From an uncultured Roseovarius sp. (lineage in GTDB: Bacteria; Pseudomonadota; Alphaproteobacteria; Rhodobacterales; Rhodobacteraceae), in contig NZ_CAJXIP010000012.1 in the NCBI RefSeq assembly GCF_913054395.1, positions 1 through 47,837 of the forward strand: a stretch of DNA of 47,837 nucleotides, given 5' to 3'. The notes below the pieces were generated by a model. The model saw only the letters and a list, made by a program, of their open reading frames with translations. It was not told where the DNA came from and ran no database searches. The first letter of the stretch is position 1. Every line of letters begins with the position of its first letter. The position numbers and the translations under genes were made by a program. Shown here piece after piece: positions 1-7,673 of this stretch.

Positions 1-143
1 CTGTCTTTTTGAGACCTGTTGGCCAGAGGATTATCAACCGCAGGTGGCGGTCGGGCAATGAACGTTGCTGTCGCGCGGTTTCAACAATCGGTGAAAGCCG
101 GCTGAGCGGTTTGCGTCGAAAGGGTGTGATCCCGTCGCGCGCC
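1..143. other. Left edge, no gene recognised
   Basis: I see no convincing coding region, RNA or repeat in this stretch. It lies downstream of the leftward DUF1489 gene and probably holds its 3' untranslated region and the end of whatever lies to the left. Confidence 0.5.
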
Positions 144-569
144 TCAGAGGACGCCGATATCGGCCAGGGCGGCCGAAAGTTCGGGCGGGAGCGTGTCATC
201 GCTGCTGCGCGCGGCGCCAAGATCGGGGGGCGCGTCGGGGCCAGCAAGGTAGCGCCAGCCCTGAAACGGGCGTTTCTGCGCGGTGGCGGTTCGGGTGATA
301 GCGGGGTCAAGAACGATGGCACAGCGCCGGATTCCGTCGCCGCCAACCACCTCGTCAAGGCGCAGGATGGTTTGGCGGCATTGTACAAGCCCCTGAATGA
401 CCCAATAGATCGAGCCACCCTGCAACAGTTCGGTTTCGCGCTTGGGCCACATCCGGGTAATATGGCGTGGCAACCCGTCGGCGCCTTGCGCGCGGGCGTT
501 GTCCTGCCAGGCGACGAGATCCTCGATCGACTTGGTGCCAACGCTGAGTTTGATCAGATGCAAGGCCAT
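144..569 (-). CDS. DUF1489 family protein
   Basis: A 141-residue protein of the alphaproteobacterial DUF1489 family, whose biochemical role is unknown to me. The family pattern is visible: an MALHLIKL start, the segment VEDL-like SIEDLVAWQ, HITRMWPKR, LLQGGSIYWVIQG, GIRRCAIVLDP and RPFQGWRYL. I chose the ATG at 569 because a GGGGGA ribosome-binding site lies about seven bases upstream; an in-frame ATG at 575 sits directly against that site and is less likely. The gene diverges from the class II ribonucleotide reductase with a 135-base gap. The reading frame stays open far upstream, antisense to nrdJ, but that extension is a shadow. No signal peptide or membrane segment is seen. Confidence 0.85.
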   Translation of the reverse strand: MALHLIKLSVGTKSIEDLVAWQDNARAQGADGLPRHITRMWPKRETELLQGGSIYWVIQGLVQCRQTILRLDEVVGGDGIRRCAIVLDPAITRTATAQKRPFQGWRYLAGPDAPPDLGAARSSDDTLPPELSAALADIGVL

Positions 570-704
570 ATGCATTCCCCCGAATTGCGCCATATATCGT
601 AGCGCCCCGGCGGGCAACTGCAAGAGAGTGCGCAGATGCGTATGGAAATCATATGGGCGGCGGGCTATGGTATGTCTCCTTCCAAGCCAATAGGAATCGC
701 CCGC

Positions 705-2999
705 ATGACACGATTTGCCGCTCCGATCGCCGAACAGATCTGGAATATGAAATACCGTTTCAAGGCGGCGGATGGTGCGGCGCATGACCTGACGGTCGAA
801 GACAGCTGGCGGCGCATCGCCCGCGCTCTGGCCGAGGTCGAAAGCGACTCTGCCCACTGGGAAGAGCGGTTTTACGAGGCGCTGGAGGACTTCAAATTCC
901 TGCCCGCCGGGCGGATCACCGCCGGGGCCGGTACGGGGCGCAAGGTCACCATGTTCAACTGTTTCGTCATGGGCACTGTGCCCGATGACATGGGCGGCAT
1001 TTTCGACAACCTGCGCGAGGCGGCGCTGACCATGCAGCAGGGCGGCGGCATCGGGTATGATTTCAGCACGATCCGCCCCAAGGGCGCCGAGGTGCATGGC
1101 GTGTCGGCGGATGCCAGCGGCCCGCTCAGCTTTATGGATGTCTGGGATGCGATGTGCCGCACCATCATGTCCGCCGGAAGCCGCCGCGGCGCGATGATGG
1201 CGACGATGCGCTGTGATCACCCCGATATCGAGGCCTTCATCGCCGCCAAATCCGATCCGGCGCGGTTGCGGATGTTCAACCTGTCGGTGCTGGTCACCGA
1301 TCCGTTCATGGCTGCGGTCGAGGCGGACGGGCCGTGGGATCTGGTGTTTGACGGCAAGGTCTATCACACGCTCAATGCCCGCGATCTGTGGAACCGGATC
1401 ATGCAGGCAACCTATGATTATGCCGAGCCGGGAGTGATCTTCATCGACCGGATCAATGCCGCCAACAACCTTGCCTATTGCGAAACGATTGCCGCCACCA
1501 ACCCCTGTGGCGAGCAACCCCTGCCGCCCTATGGCGCCTGCCTTCTGGGCTCGATCAACCTTGCCCGGCTTGTCAGTACGCCGTTCGAAGTGGGCGCCGG
1601 GCTTGATCAGGAGGCTTTGACCCGGCTGGTCGGCACGGCGGTGCGGATGATGGATAACGTGGTAGATGCCAGCAAATTCCCGCTTGAAGCCCAGGCCGAA
1701 GAGGCGCGCGCCAAGCGGCGGATCGGTCTTGGCGTGACCGGGCTTGCCGATGCCCTGTTGATGGTCGGGCTGCGCTATGGATCGGACGAGGCGGTGCGGC
1801 AAACCGAAGACTGGCTTCACGCGATTGCGCGGGCGGCCTATCTCGCGAGCGTGGAACTGGCGCGGGAAAAGGGTGCTTTTCCCCTGTTCGACCGCGATGC
1901 CTATCTCGCCAGCGGCACGATGAAGGGGATGGACGCCGATGTGCGCGACGCGGTGGCCAAACACGGCATCCGCAACGCGCTTTTGACAAGCATCGCGCCC
2001 ACAGGCACGATCAGCCTCTATGCCGGTAACGTGAGTTCCGGGATCGAGCCGGTCTTTGCCTATTCCTACACCCGCAAGGTCTTGCAGAAAGACGGATCGC
2101 GCACCGAGGAAGAGGTGGTCGATTACGCGGTCCGGATGTGGCGCGACAAGTTCGGCGATGCGGAGTTGCCCGAGTATTTCGTCAACGCCCAGACCCTGCC
2201 GCCCGAAGATCACGTGAAAATGCAGGCCGCGGCCCAGAAATGGGTCGACAGCAGCATTTCCAAGACCATCAATTGCCCCGAAGACATCAGCTTTGAGGCT
2301 TTCAAGAACGTCTATCTTCAGGCGTGGAATCTTGGCTGCAAGGGCTGCACCACCTATCGGCCCAACGATGTGACAGGCAGCGTGCTGAGTGTCAGCGAGG
2401 CCAGCAATGCCGCCCCCGGCGAGACCGCCGCACAGGTGCCGGGCGGATTGCCCGGTGAGGGGGGCGATGTGATTTACATGTCAGAGCCGCTGGATCGCCC
2501 GACCGAGCTTGAGGGCGCGACCTACAAGCTCAAATGGCCCGACAGCAATCACGCGATTTATATCACCGTCAACGATATTGTTCTCAACGGACATCGCCGC
2601 CCCTTCGAGGTGTTCATAAATTCCAAGAACATGGAACATTACGCCTGGACGGTGGCCCTGACGCGGATGATCTCGGCGGTGTTCCGGCGCGGCGGGGATG
2701 TTTCTTTTGTGGTCGAAGAGCTGAAGGCCGTGTTCGACCCGCGCGGCGGGGCCTGGATGCAAGGGAAATACGTACCTTCGATTCTGGCGGCAATCGGCGG
2801 CATTCTGGAACAGCACATGGTTCAGATCGGCTTTCTGGAAGGCGAAGGCATGGGCCTCAAGAGCGACCCGCAGGCGCAGGTGGTTAACCTTGGCGAAACG
2901 CCCAAGGGCCCGGCCTGTCCGGCCTGTGGCGAATTCGGCATGCACATGGTTGAAGGCTGCATGACCTGCGGCAGCTGCGGGCATTCCAAATGCTCCTAG
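705..2999 (+). CDS. nrdJ: Adenosylcobalamin-dependent (class II) ribonucleoside-diphosphate reductase
   Basis: A 764-residue B12-dependent ribonucleotide reductase that makes deoxynucleotides by radical chemistry without an oxygen-derived cofactor. Visible marks are the FNCFVMG cysteine near residue 84, the NPCGEQPLPPYGACLLGS active-site region carrying the thiyl cysteine, the APTGTISL loop, and a C-terminal zinc-ribbon-like tail with CPACGEFG and CMTCGSCGHSKCS, which in this family regenerates the active-site disulfide. The frame opens at 636, but I prefer the ATG at 705, preceded by an AGGA site, because MTRFAAPIAEQIWNMKYR is where family homology starts. No intein or frameshift is present. 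I saw no cobalamin riboswitch in the 135-base upstream gap. A hairpin terminator follows the stop codon. Confidence 0.95.
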   Translation: MTRFAAPIAEQIWNMKYRFKAADGAAHDLTVEDSWRRIARALAEVESDSAHWEERFYEALEDFKFLPAGRITAGAGTGRKVTMFNCFVMGTVPDDMGGIFDNLREAALTMQQGGGIGYDFSTIRPKGAEVHGVSADASGPLSFMDVWDAMCRTIMSAGSRRGAMMATMRCDHPDIEAFIAAKSDPARLRMFNLSVLVTDPFMAAVEADGPWDLVFDGKVYHTLNARDLWNRIMQATYDYAEPGVIFIDRINAANNLAYCETIAATNPCGEQPLPPYGACLLGSINLARLVSTPFEVGAGLDQEALTRLVGTAVRMMDNVVDASKFPLEAQAEEARAKRRIGLGVTGLADALLMVGLRYGSDEAVRQTEDWLHAIARAAYLASVELAREKGAFPLFDRDAYLASGTMKGMDADVRDAVAKHGIRNALLTSIAPTGTISLYAGNVSSGIEPVFAYSYTRKVLQKDGSRTEEEVVDYAVRMWRDKFGDAELPEYFVNAQTLPPEDHVKMQAAAQKWVDSSISKTINCPEDISFEAFKNVYLQAWNLGCKGCTTYRPNDVTGSVLSVSEASNAAPGETAAQVPGGLPGEGGDVIYMSEPLDRPTELEGATYKLKWPDSNHAIYITVNDIVLNGHRRPFEVFINSKNMEHYAWTVALTRMISAVFRRGGDVSFVVEELKAVFDPRGGAWMQGKYVPSILAAIGGILEQHMVQIGFLEGEGMGLKSDPQAQVVNLGETPKGPACPACGEFGMHMVEGCMTCGSCGHSKCS

Positions 3000-3038
3000 C
3001 CCCTCGTGCTTGTGACAACTATGACGACAAGCTTATTT

Positions 3039-3063
3039 TGGCCATTTTCGGGAAAAATGGCCA
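3039..3063 (+). terminator. Hairpin terminator after nrdJ
   Basis: A perfect 10-bp stem (TGGCCATTTT at 3039-3048 pairing with AAAATGGCCA at 3054-3063) with a five-base loop lies 39 bases after the nrdJ stop and is followed by TTT. The A/T-rich inner stem and short T-run fit a modest intrinsic terminator. Confidence 0.6.
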
Positions 3064-3345
3064 TTTCAAAAGTTAAAGGCGGCTATTCATTTAAATCGCG
3101 CCGTTGGGGCGTTTTCTCCGGCTTGACCCACATCTACAGTCTGTTGACGCCTTTGATGGAGCATTGTTCCAGGCAAGGTTCCACAGAAATGAAAATTGAA
3201 ATATGTTCTCGAGGGCGTCGTGGAACAATGCTGCTCAGATGATTTCCGTGTGGCGTTACCCGGAAAAGCCGGTTTTGCCGTCAATTATGATCTTCCCCAC
3301 AATAACCAAGGCCGCAGGGATAACGGGGACCGGATATAGTTACCT
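3064..3345. other. Gene-free stretch with a 12-bp inverted repeat
   Basis: No coding region could be supported here. The one clear structure is a perfect 12-bp inverted repeat, AGCATTGTTCCA at 3160-3171 and TGGAACAATGCT at 3221-3232, separated by 49 bases. It lies just upstream of an IS21-type remnant and may belong to another mobile-element scar, but I cannot assign it to a family. Confidence 0.4.
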
Positions 3346-3530
3346 GAAAGAAGGTGCATATGGCGTGTTCGGCGAGGCAAAATGACCACCGCGCTGGTCG
3401 ATCGTCTCACCCACCGCTGCCACATCCTAGAGACCGGCAATGACAGCTAACGGTTCAAGGCCAGCTCCGAGATAGCGGAAAAGAAAAGGAAGGAGGCCGG
3501 AGCATTGCCGACACCATTACGCAGAGAACA
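3346..3530 (+). pseudogene. istB: istB (IS21 helper ATPase) C-terminal fragment, broken
   Basis: The translation reads GVFGEAK, then in the next frame [19 protein letters not shown] followed by NDS, a stop, and RFKASSEIAEKKRKEAG. This matches the conserved tail of IS21-type IstB. Two disabling lesions are visible: a one-base loss in the A-run at the GEAK/MTTAL junction shifts the frame, and a TAA interrupts the position where the family usually has an aromatic residue after GNDS. Only about 60 of roughly 250 codons remain. The gene is a dead remnant. Confidence 0.75.
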
Positions 3531-3600
3531 TAACTACCGGGTGGGTCAAATCTTGGTGACACTGCCGGGTCAGATCTTTGTGACAATCAACAATCTGGTA
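3346..3600 (+). mobile_element. 3' end remnant of an IS21-family insertion sequence
   Basis: This is the right-hand end of an IS21-type element: the last part of a broken istB helper gene followed by two tandem end repeats, GGGTCAAATCTTGGTGACA (3543-3561) and GGGTCAGATCTTTGTGACA (3567-3585), which match at 17 of 19 positions and lie 24 bases apart. Such repeated sites near the tips are typical of IS21-family ends, where IstA binds. I did not find istA or the left end, so the outer limits are approximate. Confidence 0.7.
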
Positions 3601-3601
3601 A

Positions 3602-3623
3602 GGGGCTTGCACCATGCAGCCCC
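3602..3623. terminator. Hairpin downstream of the SoxD-like gene
   Basis: GGGGCT and AGCCCC arms flank a TGCA/TGCA inner stem with one bulged base. It begins 18 bases beyond the stop codon of the leftward cytochrome gene. No strong T-run follows on the minus strand, so termination is plausible but not certain. Confidence 0.4.
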
Positions 3624-3640
3624 TCCCTTTCATCTCACGC

Positions 3641-4333
3641 TCATTCCTTGTTTCTTACATCCGGCCTTGGATCTGACACGAACCCGTCGGCATTGGGCAT
3701 CTCGACCTTCGCCATCGACTCCGCATCCAGCGTGGTTCCAGGATCATCGCTGATGATGTCCGCCCGTCCGAGAATATAGGCGCTGACGGCATAGACCTCG
3801 TCAGCGGAGAGTGAGCCCGGCGAATCCATCGGCATGGCGCGATGCACATAGTCGAACAGTGTACTCGCATGTGGCCAATAGCTCTCGACGGTCTTGACCG
3901 GCTTGGCATCGGTGAGCGTGCCGCGTCCGCCGATCAATTTCGGCGCGCCGATATCCTTGTTGCCCTCGAGGTCTGCGCCGTGACAGGCCGCACAGCGTTC
4001 CGCAAAGACCTCCTCGCCCTCGGCGTAGCTGCCCTGGCCCGGCGGAAGCCCGCGACCATCGGGCATCGCGTCGATATTGAACCCGGCGATCTGCATGTCC
4101 GTGGCCGGTTGTCCGACCCCGAAGTGCGCCTTGGCCGGGTCGATATCGCCTACTTTCGCGGCGCTGGAGCGTGTCGGGCCGGCAGGCGCGCGTTCTTCGA
4201 ACTTGCCGATTCTCTCGGGCAGTTGAGCGACAGTGCGCGAGGGCTCGTTCCCGGCCCACGCCTCTTGTGCGAGGCACGGGACCATAACCGTGAGCGCCGC
4301 GGCGCAAAGGAGCGAAGTCTTAGGCGTGGACAT
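3641..4333 (-). CDS. SoxD-like monoheme cytochrome c, partner of the SoxC-type dehydrogenase
   Basis: A 230-residue exported class I cytochrome c that probably takes electrons from the molybdenum enzyme encoded just upstream. It has a Sec signal peptide (about residues 1-27, ending at AWAG), one CAACH heme site at residues 114-118 and a likely axial methionine in AMPMDSPGSL (Met167 or Met169). The segments VKTVESYWPHASTLFDY and SLSADEVYAVSAYIL resemble the N-terminal half of SoxD. Classical SoxD is diheme and about 380 residues long; this protein carries only one heme site. Its start overlaps the soxC-like stop by 14 bases and has a strong GGGGAGG site inside the upstream gene, indicating translational coupling. 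It could equally be called a SorB-like subunit. Confidence 0.82.
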   Translation of the reverse strand: MSTPKTSLLCAAALTVMVPCLAQEAWAGNEPSRTVAQLPERIGKFEERAPAGPTRSSAAKVGDIDPAKAHFGVGQPATDMQIAGFNIDAMPDGRGLPPGQGSYAEGEEVFAERCAACHGADLEGNKDIGAPKLIGGRGTLTDAKPVKTVESYWPHASTLFDYVHRAMPMDSPGSLSADEVYAVSAYILGRADIISDDPGTTLDAESMAKVEMPNADGFVSDPRPDVRNKE

Positions 4334-5705
4334 TGGTCACCTCCCCGTCTTGTGCGATGTGCCAGCTCTGGATGGCGTTCAGATGATAGACCGATTTCAG
4401 GCCTCGGACCTTGACCAGTTCCGGCAGGGTCGGCTGGACATATCCGGTCTCGTCCACCGCGCGGCTCTGGAGCACCGCCTCCTTCCCCGTCCATGTCCAG
4501 GGCAGGCGGAACCGGGTATGACATTTCGGCAGGACGGGCCCGTCGAGGGCGGCCTCCTGCCAGGTCGCGCCGCCATCGGCCGACACCTCGACCCTGGCGA
4601 TCTTACCTCGTCCTGACCAGGCAAGCCCGGTGATCTCATAGAATCCCGGTCGCGGCAGTTTCATTGCACCGGACGGGAAGGTGATCACCGATTTCGCCTC
4701 CATCGTCAGAGAGAACTGACGCGCCGTTCCATCCGGCATGAGGTCGGTATATTTCGAGGTTTCCTCGCGGGTCATGAAGGGCTTGTCGCTGACTTCAAGC
4801 CTGCGCAGCCACTTGATGTGGGTGTTACCCTCAAAGCCCGGAAGCACCAGCCGCAGCGGATACCCCTGTTCGGGGCGCAGGGCTTCGCCGTTCTGGGCAT
4901 AGGCGACGATGGCGTCGTCCATCGCCTTGTCGACGGGTACAGAGCGGGTCATCACCGCCGCATCCGAACCTTCGGCCAGAATCCAGGCCGCGCCATCCGA
5001 CAGGCCGACCATTTCAAGCAGTGTCGACAGGCGCACGCCGGTCCATTCTGATGTCGAGGTCAGCCCGTGCGTGCCCTGCACCGTCCTGAGCGTCGGCTCT
5101 TTCCATTCGGTTAGGCCATTGCCGGAACATTCGATGAAGCAGAACCGGCTGACGGCGGGCAGGCGCTTGAGGTCATCCACAGTGAACCGCATCGGTTCAT
5201 CGACCATGCCGTGCAGGATCAGCTCATGTGTTCTGGGATCGATGGCCGGGATGCCACCGTGATGGCGTTCGAAATGCAGCCCCGAGGGGGTGACGATCCC
5301 GTGACCGGAGGCCAGTGGCGTCATCGACCAGCTGGAATCCAGACTGGCGGTTGGATAGCGCCAGCGTAGCTCATTCTCGAATTGCGACCGCGATCCGTAT
5401 CCGCCGTCATCGAGGATCATGCGCCCCTGTTCCTTGGTGGGGTCCGGTTGCACCGGGTATTCGAAGGCACCGGGCGGGGCATCGGCGGCGGCTTGTCCAG
5501 CAGTGAAGACCGCCCCTCCGAGGGCAATACCACCCGTCAGAATGTTGCGACGCGTCAGACCGTTGAACATGCCCTCCTTGCAGTCACAGTCCTCCTCTTC
5601 GGATTGCCCGGAAAGCATCCGGCGTTCGATCTCGACCAGACTTTCCGCCATATGGCGTTCCGCAGGTCCGTATCGCGACCCGGAGAACCTTTTATCCTTT
5701 GGCAT
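4320..5705 (-). CDS. soxC: SoxC-type molybdenum sulfite/sulfane dehydrogenase
   Basis: A 461-residue periplasmic molybdopterin enzyme of the sulfite oxidase family, closest by pattern to SoxC. A Tat signal is visible as GLTRRNILTGG near residue 50, preceded by an unusually long N-terminal segment with a CDC motif. The FIECSGNG motif carries the molybdenum-ligating cysteine (Cys193), and a Mo-cofactor dimerisation domain follows, ending in YVQPTL and YHLNAIQSWHI. A strong AAAGGAGGGGG site precedes the start. It forms a two-gene operon with the overlapping cytochrome and diverges from an IclR regulator. No other sox genes are in the window, so sulfite oxidation is as likely as sulfane oxidation in a complete Sox complex. 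The operon lies between two IS remnants. Confidence 0.85.
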   Translation of the reverse strand: MPKDKRFSGSRYGPAERHMAESLVEIERRMLSGQSEEEDCDCKEGMFNGLTRRNILTGGIALGGAVFTAGQAAADAPPGAFEYPVQPDPTKEQGRMILDDGGYGSRSQFENELRWRYPTASLDSSWSMTPLASGHGIVTPSGLHFERHHGGIPAIDPRTHELILHGMVDEPMRFTVDDLKRLPAVSRFCFIECSGNGLTEWKEPTLRTVQGTHGLTSTSEWTGVRLSTLLEMVGLSDGAAWILAEGSDAAVMTRSVPVDKAMDDAIVAYAQNGEALRPEQGYPLRLVLPGFEGNTHIKWLRRLEVSDKPFMTREETSKYTDLMPDGTARQFSLTMEAKSVITFPSGAMKLPRPGFYEITGLAWSGRGKIARVEVSADGGATWQEAALDGPVLPKCHTRFRLPWTWTGKEAVLQSRAVDETGYVQPTLPELVKVRGLKSVYHLNAIQSWHIAQDGEVTNVHA

Positions 5706-5809
5706 TGCATCCCCCTCCTTTAATTTCTTATTTCACCAAGTAAGCTCGTCCATTCAGTGTGCGATTCTCATTGAGTGAAAATGTTGCCCCATGAGGTGGG
5801 AATTTGTAA
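5706..5809. promoter_or_regulatory. Divergent promoter region, soxC-like / iclR-like
   Basis: A 104-base, A/T-rich gap separates the divergent starts. It must hold both promoters and, by analogy with other divergent IclR systems, the regulator's operator. TTTCAC (from 5729) and GTGAAA (near 5775) form a loose inverted pair, but I see no long convincing palindrome. Confidence 0.5.
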
Positions 5810-6532
5810 ATGGATAATCGCAATCTCGCTGTTCTCGAGGGGATCGCCCGTCTTGGAGAAGAGGCCACGGCCAAGCATCTCGCGGACGAGGTGAACTTGC
5901 CGCAGGCCACGGTTTACCGGCGGATCACTGACCTTGAGAACCTCGGCCTTGTGGAGCGTACGGGAAGACATTACCGCATCGGATCAAGGCTTTACCGATT
6001 GCTTGCGACGGGGACTTCCACCTCGGAGCTCGTGAAGGCTGTTATGCCCGTTCTGTCAGGCATGGCCGAGGCTTTGGGCGAGACCACATTCGCAGCGCGC
6101 CTTGTGACTGATGGGGTGGATCTTTTCCAAATATGTGTCCCCGCAGATCCAAAAGGCGCGATCGTTATACCAAACAAAGGTCTTCGACCGGCCAGCATCT
6201 GTTCTGCCGCAAAGGCGATTCTCGCGCATGTTCCGAAATCATTGCAGGCAGAAGTCATCGCGGCAGCCGCACCATTGTTTCCCGATCTCCCTTCCAAAGA
6301 TGCCGACTTGCTGGAGGCTGAATTCGGACAGATACGTGAAAGCGGCATTGCCTATTGCATCGGCGAAGAGGACCCGGATATCGCCAGTATTGCGACGCCG
6401 ATTGAGCTGAACGGCGCGCTCGGTCAGATGTGCATTGGCATCGTCGGCCCGCGCGGTCGCATTTCCCGTAAACTGGAACAGGACCTTGAACAAAAGCTCA
6501 GGTTGCGCAGGTCTTCAATTGATCTTCATTGA
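5810..6532 (+). CDS. IclR family transcriptional regulator
   Basis: A 240-residue IclR-type regulator. The N-terminal winged helix-turn-helix covers about residues 1-60 (ATAKHLADEVNLPQATVYRRI, then NLGLVERTGRHYRIG). The C-terminal effector domain follows, with the family-typical ICSAAKAILAHVP segment, ESGIAYCIGEEDPDIASIATPI, and an end near QDLEQKLR. A GAGGTGGG site lies about nine bases before the ATG. It diverges from the soxC/soxD-like operon, its most likely target. The ligand cannot be read from sequence. Confidence 0.87.
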   Translation: MDNRNLAVLEGIARLGEEATAKHLADEVNLPQATVYRRITDLENLGLVERTGRHYRIGSRLYRLLATGTSTSELVKAVMPVLSGMAEALGETTFAARLVTDGVDLFQICVPADPKGAIVIPNKGLRPASICSAAKAILAHVPKSLQAEVIAAAAPLFPDLPSKDADLLEAEFGQIRESGIAYCIGEEDPDIASIATPIELNGALGQMCIGIVGPRGRISRKLEQDLEQKLRLRRSSIDLH

Positions 6533-6713
6533 TTGCAGACCAGCGAAACCATGACCATTTGACCTACCAAGACGGCCTTCCGAAAGTAAAAACGACAGGA
6601 CGGACCGTACTTTCTATGGAAGGTTAAACTGAAATAGACTTCTGCGTAATTCCAGGATTCCTGCCGGTTTGGCCTTTCGGTATTCTGTCGCAGAAGCTTT
6701 TGGAGTGGTTTTC

Positions 6714-6956
6714 ATGGACTTGTTTTTTGCTGAGGCGGCGATCATTGGTGCGACGCTGATCGAGGCTGCAGTCCGCCCGCGCAGCCATATCGGGCCCCCG
6801 CCAACCGCGCCGAAAGTCCGGAATTTGCCACCATGATCCACGGCGCATCCGCGCAGCGCGTGCTGGCCGACAAGGCCTATGCCAACCGTGCAAATCGCGC
6901 TGCGCTCAAAGGCAAACACCGCGAAGGGATCATGCGCAAGGCCGCCCGCCATCACT
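6714..6956 (+). pseudogene. IS5-family transposase remnant with internal deletion
   Basis: Two blocks of an IS5-type transposase are visible in different frames. The first reads IIGATLIEAAVRPRS (from 6714). The second starts at about 6822 and reads EFATMIHGASAQRVLADKAY, then ANRANRAALKGKHREGIMRKAARHH. The middle of the protein (including the first catalytic aspartate context and the GYKAH region) and the C-terminal third are missing. No terminal inverted repeats were found. The element breaks off at about 6956, exactly where the next leftward gene ends. Confidence 0.75.
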
Positions 6957-7584
6957 CTGGTTGTGCTTCCCGCGTTTGCGCGGCGTTCGCGACGAGCCGC
7001 TTGGTGACCGTGCGCATCACGGCCATGGCGAATTTGGGGTCTTCATATTGCAATCGCGTAAAGCGTTTCTCGTCAAGTTCGTAGACAACCGTATCCTCCA
7101 GGCACCGAACCGTCGCCGATCTCTCGGCGCTGTCATTGAAGAACGCCATCTCGCCGAAAATCTTGCCTGCGGCCACAGATACATTCTGGTCTTCGATTTC
7201 AACACGACCCTCGGCCAGGTAATAGAGGCTGTCGACCGGATCGCCCTTTGTGAAAATGACATCGCCCGCCTGGATCACACGTTTTTCGCCGTACGCCATA
7301 GCGGCGGAGAAATCACGTTCCGATTCGTCCGTCATATGCGTCACCAATCTGCGCACTGCGATGAGTTCATAGAGGCGATAGGCGTTGATGGGTAGCAAGA
7401 TGAGTTCGATCGCCAGAAGCGGCCAGACCTGAAACACGCCGCTATAAACGATGAAGCAGACGGACGACGCCATCGCCAGGATCCGCAGCAGCATCATCGA
7501 TTTCGTTGCGAAGGTGGCCACTTTCAACAGGGCAGCGAGCCAGCCCACGGCCTGAATGATATGGTGTGTCGTGATTGTTTCCAT
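6952..7584 (-). CDS. Membrane-anchored cyclic-nucleotide-binding domain protein
   Basis: A 210-residue protein with two or three hydrophobic segments (about residues 10-70, including LAALLKVATFATKSMMLLRI and WPLLAIELILLPINAY) followed by a CRP-type cyclic-nucleotide-binding domain (about 95-200). The phosphate-binding cassette is readable as FGEMAFFNDSAERSATV. The layout resembles Popeye-like or Crp-fold membrane sensors; no helix-turn-helix is present, so it is not a DNA-binding CRP protein. An AGGAGA site precedes the start at 7584. The stop codon at 6952-6954 falls inside the adjacent IS5-derived sequence, so the natural C-terminus may have been cut or altered by the insertion. The physiological role is unknown. 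Confidence 0.8.
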   Translation of the reverse strand: METITTHHIIQAVGWLAALLKVATFATKSMMLLRILAMASSVCFIVYSGVFQVWPLLAIELILLPINAYRLYELIAVRRLVTHMTDESERDFSAAMAYGEKRVIQAGDVIFTKGDPVDSLYYLAEGRVEIEDQNVSVAAGKIFGEMAFFNDSAERSATVRCLEDTVVYELDEKRFTRLQYEDPKFAMAVMRTVTKRLVANAAQTREAQPE

Positions 7585-7673
7585 TGGCTCTTTCTCCTAA
7601 TGAGCCCGTCGACCTTGGGTACATTCATGAGACGGGTACGCCCGCATGCCCCGCTTGCCTGCCTCGGTCAGGC

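Noticed and set aside
570..704. Cobalamin riboswitch upstream of the B12-dependent RNR
   Set aside because: The gap is only 135 bases, shared with a divergent gene, and I could not find the conserved B12-box.
144..2213. Long leftward open frame of 689 codons antisense to nrdJ
   Set aside because: Only the last 141 codons match a protein family (DUF1489). The rest is the reverse complement of the well-supported nrdJ gene and shows shadow-type composition rich in Arg, His and Gly.
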